From Cyanobacteria bacterium DS2.3.42 (lineage in GTDB: Bacteria > Cyanobacteriota > Vampirovibrionia > Obscuribacterales > Obscuribacteraceae): a stretch of 33,262 nucleotides of DNA. The DNA is taken from NCBI GenBank assembly GCA_013823055.1, contig PNLN01000123.1:1-33262 (forward strand), given 5' to 3'. Each line of letters opens with the position of its first letter. Positions within the stretch are counted from its first letter, which is position 1. Below, in pieces: positions 16,217 to 24,772 of this stretch. The notes under the pieces were generated by a model. That model did no database searches. It saw only the letters and a program-made list of their open reading frames with translations, and was not told the DNA's origin. The translations under genes and the position numbers were made by a program.

Positions 16217-16939
16217 ATGGCTAAGGTCAAAAAAGAAGTAGTAGAAGAAATCAAGGATTTGGGCGATCTTCAACCAACTCCTGGATCAAGAAGAAAACTT
16301 AGACGCGTCGGTCGCGGTCGTGGCTCGGGTCACGGTAAAACCTCCACCCGCGGTCACAACGGTCAAGGTCAGCGCTCCGGTGAATCCAAGCGCTTCGGTT
16401 TTGAAGGCGGACAAACTCCCCTTTTCCGCAGACTGCCAAAAATCCATAACTTCGACCAAGTAATCAATAGAAAGTGGGTGGAAGTCAATGTCGGCGCGCT
16501 CAATTCAGCCAAGTCCGGCTCCGAAGTCAGCCCTTTGACTCTTGTAGAACTCGGTCTGATGCGCAAAGTATCGGACAGTGTCCGCATTCTCGGCAACGGC
16601 GAATTGAAAGTGTCGCTTAAAGTCAAAGCGCATCACTTCTCCAAAGGCGCTCAAGCCAAAATTGAAGCAGCCGGTGGATCGATTGAAGTAATTCAACCGG
16701 AACCGAGAAAGCCCGGCAAGCGCGCACCTAAGCCGATCAAGGTCAAAGTAGCTCCAGTGCCACCTGAGAAGAAGAAAAAAGGTGAAGTCGCTGAAGGTGA
16801 AGAAGCTCCTAAAAAGGTCAAGAAAGATAAGAACATTGATGTGTCTGGAACCAGCGCTCAGTCTTCTTCTAAATCATCGAAGCCTGCCGCCGGCAAGCCT
16901 GGTCAAAAGCCCGGCGCCAAGCCTCCCAAGAAGAAGTAG
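16217..16939 (+). CDS. rplO: 50S ribosomal protein L15 with long disordered tail
   Basis: 240 residues against about 145-150. The core has RRVGRGRGSGHGKTSTRGHNG, GFEGGQTPLFRRLPK and the C-terminal core motif HHFSKGAQAKIEAAGGSIEV. After about residue 158 there are about 80 residues rich in Lys, Pro, Glu, Ser and Gly. GAGGAGAACC precedes the ATG. L15 is a late 50S assembly protein. The tail lacks any motif that I know. Confidence 0.96.
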   Translation: MAKVKKEVVEEIKDLGDLQPTPGSRRKLRRVGRGRGSGHGKTSTRGHNGQGQRSGESKRFGFEGGQTPLFRRLPKIHNFDQVINRKWVEVNVGALNSAKSGSEVSPLTLVELGLMRKVSDSVRILGNGELKVSLKVKAHHFSKGAQAKIEAAGGSIEVIQPEPRKPGKRAPKPIKVKVAPVPPEKKKKGEVAEGEEAPKKVKKDKNIDVSGTSAQSSSKSSKPAAGKPGQKPGAKPPKKK

Positions 16940-16972
16940 GTCGATTGCCTGTCCTAAAACAGAAATGAGATG

Positions 16973-17008
16973 AACCGGCCGGGGCGGAATTTTTGCTAAA
17001 GGCCGGTT
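16973..17008. other. Inverted repeat upstream of secY
   Basis: AACCGGCC (16973-16980) and GGCCGGTT (17001-17008) form an 8-bp stem around a 20-base loop, followed by ATTCTTT. It lies in a 157-bp gap, one of the longest in the operon. It could be a partial terminator or attenuator between rplO and secY. A smaller CATCC/GGATG hairpin follows. Confidence 0.45.
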
Positions 17009-17096
17009 ATTCTTTGGAATTGTTGAGTTAACATCCGCTTAGGATGCCGTGAAAAAAATGCGGTCTCCAGCACCACAGAAGAGAGGGACGAACTAA

Positions 17097-18536
17097 ATGG
17101 ATTCACAATCCAGACGCGGCGCAAAAATCGGCGGTCCGGAAGATCTGGTCAAAATGCTCTCAGCCGCAGGGCTCAAGGAGCGCATTTTTTTCACATTGAT
17201 GGTGATCGCCATTTATCGCATCGGGGTTCATATTCCCATCCCCGGCGTCGATCCTTCCGCTTTTACCAAGCACCCTGAATTGGCGCAAAACTTGCTTGGT
17301 ATGATCGACTTGTTCACAGGCGGCGCCTTGAACAAACTCTCCATCTTCTCGATGGGTATCGGACCATACATCACAGCATCGATCATCATGCAGTTGATGT
17401 CGGTCGTTGTCCCCAAACTCGAGGAATTGCAAAAGCATTCCGGCGAACAAGGACGTAAGCAGTTGGCGCAATACACGCGCATCGCTTGCGTAGGTCTGGC
17501 TGTTTTCCAATCCTTGATGTTGGCTAATCTACTGACAAAAATTCAAAACCCGCCTGTCGTTCTCACACCCGGCCCGCTCTTCATGGTTTCCACGACCATT
17601 ATTCTGTCTGCCTGTGCAGTCTTTGTTATGTGGATGGGTGAAATCATTACTGAGCGTGGTGTCGGTAATGGTGCCTCGCTTTTGATCTTCCTGGGTATTG
17701 CATCCCGGTTGCCTGTCATGGTGAAAAACACATACGAAGCCGTTCAAACCGGGCAGTCGCCGGTCTGGGGCGTGATTGTTTTGTGCGCCGTTTTTCTTCT
17801 ATTGATTGCGCTGATTGTCTGCCTGCAGCAGGGAGTGCGAAAAGTGCAAGTTCTTGGTGCGCGTAGAAACGTAGGCCGTCAGGTCTTTAACGCGCCGGAA
17901 GATTCGATTTATCTGCCCGTCAATCCGTCAGGTGTGATGGCTATCATCTTCGCCTCATCACTTTTGATGTTTCCTTCCACGGTTATGTCTTTTGCCGCAC
18001 AGAGCGGGAAGAACCCATTTCAAATCATTTATGAATTGATGACGCCGATACCCGGATTCGTCAATTTCTGCAAAGAGCAGTGGGTGCAAAACGTCTGGAG
18101 TTTTCTCACGATCGAAACTGCAAATGCTTTCTCCTATTACCACTGGGAGCATTCAGTTCTCTATTTCATGCTGATTTTGTTCTTTGCATTCTTCTATGCC
18201 TCGATTGTTATTCCGGTGCGTGATATTGCCGAGAACTTGAGGCGTAGCGGTCGGGCAATTCACGGCGTCAGACCAGGAAGACCGACATCTGAGTTTCTTG
18301 AGAAAACTTTGAGCCGTCTCATCTTTATCGGTGCCTCCGCCGTCGGTATCATCGCCATTCTGCCTATTCACGTGGAGCAGATGACATACGTTCAAACTTT
18401 GCAAGGCTTGGGTTCTACTTCATTGATCATCCTTGTCGGTGTAGCCATCGACACGCAAAGGCAAATCAAAACCCATGCTCTCTCTGCTCGCTATCAAGCG
18501 CAGGGACTTTTCCCATCAGGCAATAAGGAAATTTAG
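17097..18536 (+). CDS. secY: Protein translocase subunit SecY
   Basis: 479 residues, somewhat longer than the E. coli protein (about 443). SecY is the ten-helix channel of the Sec translocon, working with SecE/SecG and SecA. It begins with an amphipathic LKERIFFTLMVIAIYRIGVHIPIPGVD, then GGALNKLSIFSMGIGPYITASIIMQL (the plug/TM2 signature), MGEIITERGVGNGASLLIF and a conserved C-terminal half with VVIP-like IVIPVRDIAENLRRSG. Extra residues appear in the periplasmic loop around NFCKEQWVQNVWSFL. GAGGGACG precedes the ATG. It sits between rplO and adk, the usual place. Confidence 0.97.
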   Translation: MDSQSRRGAKIGGPEDLVKMLSAAGLKERIFFTLMVIAIYRIGVHIPIPGVDPSAFTKHPELAQNLLGMIDLFTGGALNKLSIFSMGIGPYITASIIMQLMSVVVPKLEELQKHSGEQGRKQLAQYTRIACVGLAVFQSLMLANLLTKIQNPPVVLTPGPLFMVSTTIILSACAVFVMWMGEIITERGVGNGASLLIFLGIASRLPVMVKNTYEAVQTGQSPVWGVIVLCAVFLLLIALIVCLQQGVRKVQVLGARRNVGRQVFNAPEDSIYLPVNPSGVMAIIFASSLLMFPSTVMSFAAQSGKNPFQIIYELMTPIPGFVNFCKEQWVQNVWSFLTIETANAFSYYHWEHSVLYFMLILFFAFFYASIVIPVRDIAENLRRSGRAIHGVRPGRPTSEFLEKTLSRLIFIGASAVGIIAILPIHVEQMTYVQTLQGLGSTSLIILVGVAIDTQRQIKTHALSARYQAQGLFPSGNKEI

Positions 18537-18538
18537 TT

Positions 18539-19195
18539 ATGAGAATTCTCTTTCTTGGCGCACCTGGCGCCGGTAAAGGCACTCAGTGCAAGCGCTTGTC
18601 GGCAAAGCTCAATTTGCCGCATCTGTCTTCCGGTGATTTGCTGCGCGAAGCAGTCAAGGCCGGATCACCAGCCGGTGTCGAAGCCAAAGGGTACATGGAT
18701 AAAGGCGTTCTGGTTCCGGACCCGGTTTTGATCAAAATGTTCGGAGAAAAACTGAGTTCGCAAGAGTGCAAAAACGGATTTATTCTCGACGGCTTTCCGC
18801 GCAATTTGGCTCAAGCACAAAGTCTTGACGAACTGCTCGAATCTTTGAAGAGCAATCTGACTACAGTCATCAATCTCGAAGTAGATGACAGCCTTCTCAC
18901 AGAGCGCATCTGCGGCCGCTGGACTTGCAGCAATAAAGCTTGTGCTGCTGTTTATCACGTCAAATTTGCGCCGCCCAAAGCGGAAGGCAAATGTGATGTG
19001 TGCGGTTCGGAGCTCGGTCAGCGCGCAGACGACAAAGAAGAATTGGTAAAGGCAAGGCTAAATACTTACCGTGAGCAAACCCAACCTTTGATCGAGTATT
19101 ACACGCAGAAAAAATTGCTCAAGACTGTTAAGGGAGAAGGGGACCAGGAAGAAATCTTCCAGGACATTCTCAAGTCTACAAAAGTGACCGCCTAA
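18539..19195 (+). CDS. adk: Adenylate kinase, zinc-type lid
   Basis: 218 residues. It catalyses ATP + AMP to 2 ADP in the cytoplasm. The P-loop is GAPGAGKGTQ at about 7-16, the AMP site is HLSSGDLLREAV, and DGFPRNLAQAQ follows. The long LID domain has Cys residues in TCSNKAC and CDVC, the four-Cys zinc pattern of Gram-positive-type enzymes (the first pair is spaced by four residues rather than two). It starts two bases after secY, and its AAGGAA lies in the secY end. A copy of the dispersed repeat follows its stop. Confidence 0.97.
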   Translation: MRILFLGAPGAGKGTQCKRLSAKLNLPHLSSGDLLREAVKAGSPAGVEAKGYMDKGVLVPDPVLIKMFGEKLSSQECKNGFILDGFPRNLAQAQSLDELLESLKSNLTTVINLEVDDSLLTERICGRWTCSNKACAAVYHVKFAPPKAEGKCDVCGSELGQRADDKEELVKARLNTYREQTQPLIEYYTQKKLLKTVKGEGDQEEIFQDILKSTKVTA

Positions 19196-19201
19196 AGATT
19201 T

Positions 19202-19255
19202 GTAGGGGCGATGCCATGCATCGCCCGGATGGCGCATCGCGTCACCCCTACAGAA
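19202..19255. repeat. Dispersed palindromic repeat, copy 3, with outer inverted ends
   Basis: 19202-19226 is identical to 12817-12841. It is followed by GATGGCGCATCGCG and a terminal CACCCCTAC, so that TGTAGGGG (19201-19208) pairs with CCCCTACA. The whole 54-bp stretch is a larger imperfect palindrome lying between adk and map. It may be the full-length element of which the other copies are shortened forms. Confidence 0.7.
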
Positions 19256-19278
19256 GGAGAAATTGGAGTTTTGACCGC

Positions 19279-20061
19279 ATGATAGTGACCACAGATATTG
19301 AAATCGATAGTTTCAAGAAAGCCGGCAAGCTGGCCGGAGAAGTTCTTGAAGCGACTTCCAAACTGGTTAAGCCAGGCGTATCAACCTGGGAATTGGACGA
19401 GTTTGCAGAAAAAATGATTCGCGATGCCGGATGCATTCCAACATTCAAAGGCTATCGTAAATTTCCCGCCACCATTTGTGTGTCGATAAACGAAGAAGTT
19501 GTCCACGGCATTCCCAACCGCAACCGCGTGCTCAAAGACGGAGATGTGATAAGCATCGATTTGGGCGCTACTTTTAGAGTGGGAGAAAACGGCAAGCATA
19601 TGGACTACATCGGTGACACGGCATTGACAGTGCCGGTCGGCGAAATCAATCCTCGTTTGCAGCAACTTCTTGACGACACTCGAAAATCGCTTTATGCAGG
19701 CATTAAGGTCTGCAAAGCGGGAGCAACTCTCGACGATATCGGCGGAGCAATTGAAGACATTGCTAAGCATGGTATGTACGGTATCGTTCGCGATTACGGC
19801 GGGCACGGCATCGGGCCCAACTATCATGAAGACCCGCTCATCTTCAACTACAGAACCGGTAGCAAGGTGAAGTTGAAACCTGGTATGGTTATAGCGATTG
19901 AACCTATGTTCAATCAGGGCGGCGACCGCGTCCGTCTCAAACAAGATGGCTGGACAGTTGTTACGCAAGATTACAAGCCATCTGCGCATTTTGAACATTC
20001 GATCCTGGTGACAGAAGGCGAGCCATATGTGCTCACTCAACGTCCCAGCGAGGTAATTTGA
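19279..20061 (+). CDS. map: Methionine aminopeptidase, type I
   Basis: 260 residues from the ATG at 19279. The upstream in-frame start at 19216 lies inside the repeat and is unlikely; GGAG lies ten bases before 19279. The enzyme removes the N-terminal Met from new proteins and needs two metal ions. The five metal ligands are visible: Asp in ISIDLGAT, Asp in YIGDTA, His in GGHGIG, Glu in IAIEPMF and Glu in the final LVTEGEP. The substrate-site His of VVHGIPN is also present. Its stop overlaps the infA start (TGATG), pointing to coupling. Confidence 0.97.
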   Translation: MIVTTDIEIDSFKKAGKLAGEVLEATSKLVKPGVSTWELDEFAEKMIRDAGCIPTFKGYRKFPATICVSINEEVVHGIPNRNRVLKDGDVISIDLGATFRVGENGKHMDYIGDTALTVPVGEINPRLQQLLDDTRKSLYAGIKVCKAGATLDDIGGAIEDIAKHGMYGIVRDYGGHGIGPNYHEDPLIFNYRTGSKVKLKPGMVIAIEPMFNQGGDRVRLKQDGWTVVTQDYKPSAHFEHSILVTEGEPYVLTQRPSEVI

Positions 20062-20282
20062 TGACGAAACAAGGTGTAATTGAATTCGAAGGCATAATCC
20101 GGGAATCCCTTCCCAATGCCATGTTTCGAGTCGAATTGGATAACGGTCACAAGGTCTTGGCCCACATCTCGGGCAAGATTCGCAAAAATTTTATTAAGAT
20201 ACTTCCAGGCGATCGAGTGCGCGTAGAGCTCACCCCATACGACTTAACGCGCGGAAGAATCACATATAGAATCAAAGATTGA
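20061..20282 (+). CDS. infA: Translation initiation factor IF-1
   Basis: 73 residues, family length (72). It has the OB fold with [33 protein letters not shown] and [23 protein letters not shown]. It binds the 30S A site during initiation. The start is the ATG overlapping the map stop, with GAGG seven bases upstream; a TTG one codon earlier is also open. The 152-bp gap that follows has no gene or clear promoter. Confidence 0.98.
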   Translation: MTKQGVIEFEGIIRESLPNAMFRVELDNGHKVLAHISGKIRKNFIKILPGDRVRVELTPYDLTRGRITYRIKD

Positions 20283-20434
20283 TGTACAATCTGTCGTTTG
20301 TATCCGTAGCTATCGCGGTTTGACGCAACTCGCTTTCGGGATTGTGAACTGCTGCACGGAAACTAGAATCTATGCGCGACCCTAATCGCCCATAGGCTCG
20401 GTCATCACTTCGATAAAACCAAAGCGAGACTCTC

Positions 20435-20548
20435 ATGAAAGTTAGAGCTTCTGTCAAAAAAATCTGTGACAAATGCAAGGTCATCCGCCGTAAAGGCAGA
20501 GTGGCTGTCATTTGCGAAAACCCAAAGCACAAGCAGCGCCAGGGTTAA
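20435..20548 (+). CDS. rpmJ: 50S ribosomal protein L36
   Basis: 37 residues, full family length. It begins [21 protein letters not shown] and ends KHKQRQG. Cys-X2-Cys, a third Cys (VAVICENP) and the His of PKHK form the zinc site, so this is the zinc-bound form. The ribosome site (AGCGAGACTCTC) is weak. It sits at its usual place between infA and rpsM. Confidence 0.96.
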   Translation: MKVRASVKKICDKCKVIRRKGRVAVICENPKHKQRQG

Positions 20549-20584
20549 GCCCAGGTACTAAAGAGATTTGATTCTGGAGGACAA

Positions 20585-20971
20585 ATGGCCCGCATCGCCG
20601 GTATAGATCTGCCGAAAGGCAAGAGAACACACATCGCGCTTACTTACATCTACGGCATCGGTCACACGACTGCCCGCAAGGTGGCGCAAAGAGTAGGCAT
20701 TCCTGAAGATCGCCGGGTCAACGACCTGACTGAAGACGAAGTCAGTCGCCTCCGTGAAGAGATTGAAAAGGGCGGAATTCAAGTCGAAGGCGACCTGAGA
20801 CGTGTAGAAGGTCTCAACGTTAAGCGTTTGATTGAAATCAACTGCTACCGCGGTCAGCGCCACAGAAGAGGCCTGCCGACCCGTGGTCAGCGCACCAAGA
20901 CCAATGCTCGTACCCGTCGCGGTCGCAAGCGCGTAACCGTGGCCGGCAAGAAGCAAGCAGCCGCCAAGTAA
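20585..20971 (+). CDS. rpsM: 30S ribosomal protein S13
   Basis: 128 residues. It begins [25 protein letters not shown] and has the C-terminal [19 protein letters not shown] and a Lys-rich end. S13 is in the 30S head, contacting S19, tRNA and L5 (bridge B1). CTGGAGGACAA precedes the ATG. Confidence 0.98.
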   Translation: MARIAGIDLPKGKRTHIALTYIYGIGHTTARKVAQRVGIPEDRRVNDLTEDEVSRLREEIEKGGIQVEGDLRRVEGLNVKRLIEINCYRGQRHRRGLPTRGQRTKTNARTRRGRKRVTVAGKKQAAAK

Positions 20972-21025
20972 GTAATTCATAACTAACGACTAAAAATTGA
21001 AACCAAATAAGAGAGATTAGAAGCC

Positions 21026-21418
21026 ATGGCAAAGTCGCCCAAAGCAAGGACAAAGAAAAAAGAGAGACGTTATGTGTTGCAGGGTGTTGTACACATCCAA
21101 AGCACCTTCAACAACACGATCATCTGCTCTACCGATCCGCAAGGCCAGGTTATTGCCTGGGCATCGGCCGGTACCGTCGGTTTTAAAGGCGCTAAAAAAG
21201 GCACTCCATTTGCAGCTCAACAAGCCGCAGAATCAGTGGCTAAGCGCTCGATGGACCAGGGCATGAGACAAGTGGAAGTATTGGTCAAAGGACCAGGCGC
21301 CGGTCGCGAAACCGCCATCCGCGCTCTGCAAGCTTCCGGCTTGGAAATCACGCTCATCAAAGACGTCACTCCGATCCCTCACAACGGCTGCAGACCACCA
21401 AAACGTCGCCGCGTCTAG
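21026..21418 (+). CDS. rpsK: 30S ribosomal protein S11
   Basis: 130 residues. It contains [41 protein letters not shown] and the C-terminal [16 protein letters not shown]11 forms part of the 30S platform at the E site. It is followed directly by rpoA; rpsD, found here in E. coli, is absent, as in Cyanobacteria. Confidence 0.98.
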   Translation: MAKSPKARTKKKERRYVLQGVVHIQSTFNNTIICSTDPQGQVIAWASAGTVGFKGAKKGTPFAAQQAAESVAKRSMDQGMRQVEVLVKGPGAGRETAIRALQASGLEITLIKDVTPIPHNGCRPPKRRRV

Positions 21419-21449
21419 AAATTATCAATCAAGGGTGCCCAATACCCGG

Positions 21450-21470
21450 TGTTTATCAAGCGTGTAAACA
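21450..21470. other. Hairpin in rpsK-rpoA gap
   Basis: TGTTTA (21450-21455) pairs with TAAACA (21465-21470) around a 9-base loop, in the gap of about 128 bp before rpoA. GGGTGCCCAATACCC just upstream can form another small stem. This is possibly a regulatory element or processing site that sets RpoA levels apart from ribosomal proteins. Confidence 0.35.
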
Positions 21471-21546
21471 TCAGCGCGTGAGGGAGACCGCCCGCAATAT
21501 GGTTCGAGCCTACGCTTCTTAAAGGCAGTGTGTAATGGAGAAATTG

Positions 21547-22494
21547 ATGGAACCGCTCAAGATCAAGTGCTTGGAAAACAAAACCGGCGCTGATGGATCT
21601 ATTTACGGCAAGTTCGTAATTGAGCCTTTGGAAAGAGGTTATGGCACTACTCTCGGCAACTCTCTTCGCCGCGTTTTGTTGTCGTCTTTGGACGGCTCAG
21701 CAGTAAGTGCAGTAAGAATCGAAGGTATTACTCACGAGTTCACCACTATCCCTGGTGTTGTTGAAGACGTTATCGACGTCATGCTCAACCTAAAAGGATT
21801 GGTAGTGAAGACCTTCAGCAACGATCCTCAATATCTTCACCTCGATGTCGAGCGCACTGGTGCAGTCACCGGCCGTGACATCATCTGCCCGGCAGATGCC
21901 ACCATCATCAACCCCGATTGGCAACTTTGCACTCTGGCTGAAGGCGGCAGAATTCGCGCTGAAATCACAGTCGAGCGCGGCCGTGGTTATGTGCCTGCCG
22001 ATTCGCACAGCCACTACAAGCAAGCCATCGACGTGCTGCCGATCGACGCAGTATTCATGCCTGTAAGAAAAGTCAGCTATCTTGTTGAACCAACCCGCGT
22101 CGGCGAGTCGACAGACTTCGACAAATTGACGATGGAAATCTGGTCCAACGGTTCTATCGACGCAACCGAAGCCATTTCTCAAGCTTCGCGTCAAATCATC
22201 GAACACCTGGTGCCGATCGCAGAACTCTCGGGCAAGCCGATGGTTCCTGCCGCGACCCAACCCACGCAGCAAGACGGAAAGCACAGCTCCATCTCTATCG
22301 AAGAGCTCGAGTTGTCGGTCCGCGCTTACAATTGCTTGAAGCGTGCCAACATCAACTCCCTGGGCGAGCTTCTCAAGCTGACCTACGACGATCTGATGAA
22401 CATCAAAAACTTCGGTAAGAAGTCTGCCGATGAAGTCATCGAACGTCTTCGCCAGTTCGGACTCACCCTTGCCGACACTCCTAAAGACAAATAG
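21547..22494 (+). CDS. rpoA: RNA polymerase subunit alpha
   Basis: 315 residues from the ATG at 21547. An in-frame ATG at 21535 is also possible, but 21547 has GGAG six bases upstream and lets the N-terminus line up with cyanobacterial RpoA (20 residues to YGKF). The N-terminal domain, which dimerises and assembles polymerase, carries YGKFVIEPLERGYGTTLGNS and the LRRVLLSSLDGSAV segment. The C-terminal domain, which binds UP elements and activators, is at about 245-310 with ELELSVRAYNCLKRANINSL. A linker rich in Gln and Pro lies between them. Confidence 0.97.
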   Translation: MEPLKIKCLENKTGADGSIYGKFVIEPLERGYGTTLGNSLRRVLLSSLDGSAVSAVRIEGITHEFTTIPGVVEDVIDVMLNLKGLVVKTFSNDPQYLHLDVERTGAVTGRDIICPADATIINPDWQLCTLAEGGRIRAEITVERGRGYVPADSHSHYKQAIDVLPIDAVFMPVRKVSYLVEPTRVGESTDFDKLTMEIWSNGSIDATEAISQASRQIIEHLVPIAELSGKPMVPAATQPTQQDGKHSSISIEELELSVRAYNCLKRANINSLGELLKLTYDDLMNIKNFGKKSADEVIERLRQFGLTLADTPKDK

Positions 22495-22537
22495 TCTTTC
22501 GGAAGAATCACGAAATCATAAATAAGGACTTGGAACA

Positions 22538-22969
22538 ATGCGTCACCGTCTACCTGGAAATCGTTTAGGCCGCCCAGCCGATCAAAGAAAGGCAATATTG
22601 CGCTCATTGGCGACCGAACTTTTGCGCCATGACGAGATCATCACAACTCTCGCCAAAGCAAAGGCGGTACGCCCCGAAGTCGAAAAATTGATCACTAAGG
22701 GCAAGAAGGGCGCTCTTACTGCAGACGCTCACAAATCTCTGTCTGAAAAGGCAAAGAAGGGTGATGCTGCTGCTGCTAAAGAAATTGCCCGTGCAGTTCA
22801 CTTGCGCCGCCAAGTCGCTTCATACATCTTTGATGGTGAAGTCGTGAAGCGCGTCTTCGAAGAAGTCGCACCTCGCTACGCGAAGCGTCCGGGCGGTTAT
22901 ACACGCATTCTCAAAGCCGGCATTCGCCGCGGAGATGCAACTCCAATGGCGATCATTCAGCTGGTCTAA
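22538..22969 (+). CDS. rplQ: 50S ribosomal protein L17
   Basis: 143 residues against about 116-127. It begins MRHRLPGNRLGRPADQRKA and contains ATELLRHDEIITTLAKAKAV and the C-terminal YAKRPGGYTRILKAGIRRGDATPMAIIQLV. The middle, between LITKGKKG and VASYIFDGEVVKRVF, holds an Ala/Lys-rich insertion of about 20 residues. It lies near the tunnel exit. AAGGACTTGG precedes the ATG. Confidence 0.96.
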   Translation: MRHRLPGNRLGRPADQRKAILRSLATELLRHDEIITTLAKAKAVRPEVEKLITKGKKGALTADAHKSLSEKAKKGDAAAAKEIARAVHLRRQVASYIFDGEVVKRVFEEVAPRYAKRPGGYTRILKAGIRRGDATPMAIIQLV

Positions 22970-23764
22970 TTGACTCGCGTCGCGCTCTTAATCGAGTATT
23001 CGGGAAGACTCTTCCACGGCTCTCAATTCCAGGTAGGTGTCCGCACCGTCCAGGAAGAGCTTGAGAAGGGTCTTACTGTTTTGTGCCGCCGTCCCATGAA
23101 GGTGATCTTCTCGGGGCGCACCGATTCCGGCGTTCATGCCAAAGGGCAGGTCGCCCATTTTGACATCGATGACTTCGACGGTGATTTCTATCGTTTTCTC
23201 TGGGCGCTCAACGGCATTCTGCCTGATGATTTATCAGCCTATGAAGGCGCCATCGTGCCTCACGATTTCCACGCACGTTACAGTGCAACGGAACGTATCT
23301 ATGTTTACAGAATTCTAAACCGGCAGCAAAGATCGCCAATACTCGCCGCCAATCATTACCTTGTCCGACTGCCTCTTGATGTGGAGGCGATGCGAAGCGC
23401 CGCCAGTTGCCTGTTAGGGACGCATGACTTTACTTCCTTTCGCTCTGCAAATGCCGACGAGACTTCGCCCCTGTGCTCTGTTCAGCGTGTTCAAATGTTG
23501 AAATTAGATGAAGGACAGCTTGAATTCTGGATTGGCGCCAACCACTTCGTGTACAATATGGTGCGCATAATCGTCGGAACGCTTGTGGAAATCGGGCTCG
23601 GCAAGAGAGCGCCAGAGAGCCTCCATGAGGCTCTGTCCGGACGAGATCGCAATCTGTCCGGGACTACTGCGCCAGCGCATGGGTTGACCATGCAAATGGT
23701 TAAATACCCCGAGAGCCTCAGGCTCTTTGAGAAAAGCGCTGAAAAGTGCAACCTGCCAATATAA
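22970..23764 (+). CDS. truA: tRNA pseudouridine(38-40) synthase TruA
   Basis: 264 residues. It makes pseudouridine at positions 38-40 of the tRNA anticodon arm. The catalytic Asp is in FSGRTDSGVHAKGQVAHFD, at about residues 50-60. HDFTSFRSAN and the FVYNMVRIIVGTLVEIG segment are also typical. The start is TTG immediately after the rplQ stop, with no own ribosome site visible, so translation probably depends on coupling. rplQ-truA-rplM-rpsI is the cyanobacterial order. Confidence 0.93.
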   Translation: MTRVALLIEYSGRLFHGSQFQVGVRTVQEELEKGLTVLCRRPMKVIFSGRTDSGVHAKGQVAHFDIDDFDGDFYRFLWALNGILPDDLSAYEGAIVPHDFHARYSATERIYVYRILNRQQRSPILAANHYLVRLPLDVEAMRSAASCLLGTHDFTSFRSANADETSPLCSVQRVQMLKLDEGQLEFWIGANHFVYNMVRIIVGTLVEIGLGKRAPESLHEALSGRDRNLSGTTAPAHGLTMQMVKYPESLRLFEKSAEKCNLPI

Positions 23765-23807
23765 GGCAGACAAGTAAAAGCCCAAGAAGTATTTGGAGAA
23801 GCCGCTC

Positions 23808-24257
23808 GTGAAGACATATATCGCCAAGGACGGCGAAGTTGCGGAAAAATGGTTCGTAGTAGACGCTGAAGGCAAAACCTTGGGCCGTCTCGCCACCAGA
23901 GTCGCCGATATCCTGAGAGGCAAGACCAAGCCTCAATTCACGCCCCACGTTGACCTGGGTGACTTCGTCATCATCATCAATGCCGAGAAAATCAAAGTCT
24001 CAGGCAAGAAAGAAACACAAAAGCTTTATTCGAGACATTCCGGCTTCCCGCACGGCTTCAAGCAAGAAACCTTGAAGTCATTGAGAGATCGCCGTCCGAC
24101 GGCAATCATCGAGCGTGCAGTTAAAGGAATGCTCCCCCACACCAGGCTCGGCGCCAGACAATTCACGAAATTGAAAGTCTACGCCGGCGTTGAGCATCCG
24201 CATGCTGCCCAGCAACCGGAAGCATTGACTTGGACCGAATCAAACCAAAGCAACTAA
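23808..24257 (+). CDS. rplM: 50S ribosomal protein L13
   Basis: 149 residues. The start is GTG at 23808, with GGAG nine bases upstream; the frame is open back to 23793, but that would place the start on the ribosome site. It begins [20 protein letters not shown], then [33 protein letters not shown] and [10 protein letters not shown]. It is an early 50S assembly protein. Confidence 0.96.
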   Translation: MKTYIAKDGEVAEKWFVVDAEGKTLGRLATRVADILRGKTKPQFTPHVDLGDFVIIINAEKIKVSGKKETQKLYSRHSGFPHGFKQETLKSLRDRRPTAIIERAVKGMLPHTRLGARQFTKLKVYAGVEHPHAAQQPEALTWTESNQSN

Positions 24258-24294
24258 GACAGGCACCAGAGACTAAGCGGTTAGGAAAAAACAG

Positions 24295-24693
24295 ATGACA
24301 AGCGTTATTCAGTACTACGGCACCGGCAGAAGAAAATGTGCTTCGGCAAGAGTTCGTCTTATTCCCGGTACGGGTCAGGTGGCCATTAACGGTCGCACTT
24401 TAGAAGACTATGTAGGCGGCCGTCCAGGTCTGAAGAAAGAGTTTCAATCGCCAATCGTTGCGGCTGATGCAGCGGGCCGTTTCGACATGATCGTCACGGT
24501 TAGAGGCGGCGGTATTATCGGTCAAGTCGGCGCTATTCGTCACGGCATCGCCCGTGCGCTCGCCGAAGCTGCACCGCAAAACCGCCCTGCATTGCGCGTT
24601 GAAGGTCTGCTTACTCGTGACCCCCGCGTCAAAGAACGTAAGAAATACGGACGTAAGAAAGCTCGCAAACGCTTCCAATTCTCGAAGCGCTAA
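24295..24693 (+). CDS. rpsI: 30S ribosomal protein S9
   Basis: 132 residues. It has [19 protein letters not shown] near the N-terminus, [19 protein letters not shown] in the middle, and the C-terminal [12 protein letters not shown] whose last residues contact the P-site tRNA anticodon. It is the last gene of the operon, with AGGAAAAAA before the ATG and two terminators after it. rpmE and prfA, which follow in many cyanobacteria, are not here. Confidence 0.98.
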   Translation: MTSVIQYYGTGRRKCASARVRLIPGTGQVAINGRTLEDYVGGRPGLKKEFQSPIVAADAAGRFDMIVTVRGGGIIGQVGAIRHGIARALAEAAPQNRPALRVEGLLTRDPRVKERKKYGRKKARKRFQFSKR

Positions 24694-24699
24694 TTGTCG

Positions 24700-24720
24700 A
24701 GGCGCATGGCCTGCGCCTTT
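24700..24720 (+). terminator. First terminator of the ribosomal operon
   Basis: AGGCGCA and TGCGCCT form a perfect 7-bp stem around TGGCC, ending in a short TTT. It lies six bases after the rpsI stop. The T tract is short, so read-through to the next terminator is likely. Confidence 0.65.
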
Positions 24721-24737
24721 GTACAAATCAAATTCTC

Positions 24738-24772
24738 GTAAGGGTGCATTCTATGTACCCTTACTGCTTTTT
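24738..24772 (+). terminator. Second terminator of the ribosomal operon
   Basis: An 11-bp stem (24738-24748 with 24754-24764, one G-T pair) with loop TTCTA is followed by TGC and a T5 tract. Together with the hairpin at 24700 it closes the 18-kb operon. Confidence 0.8.
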
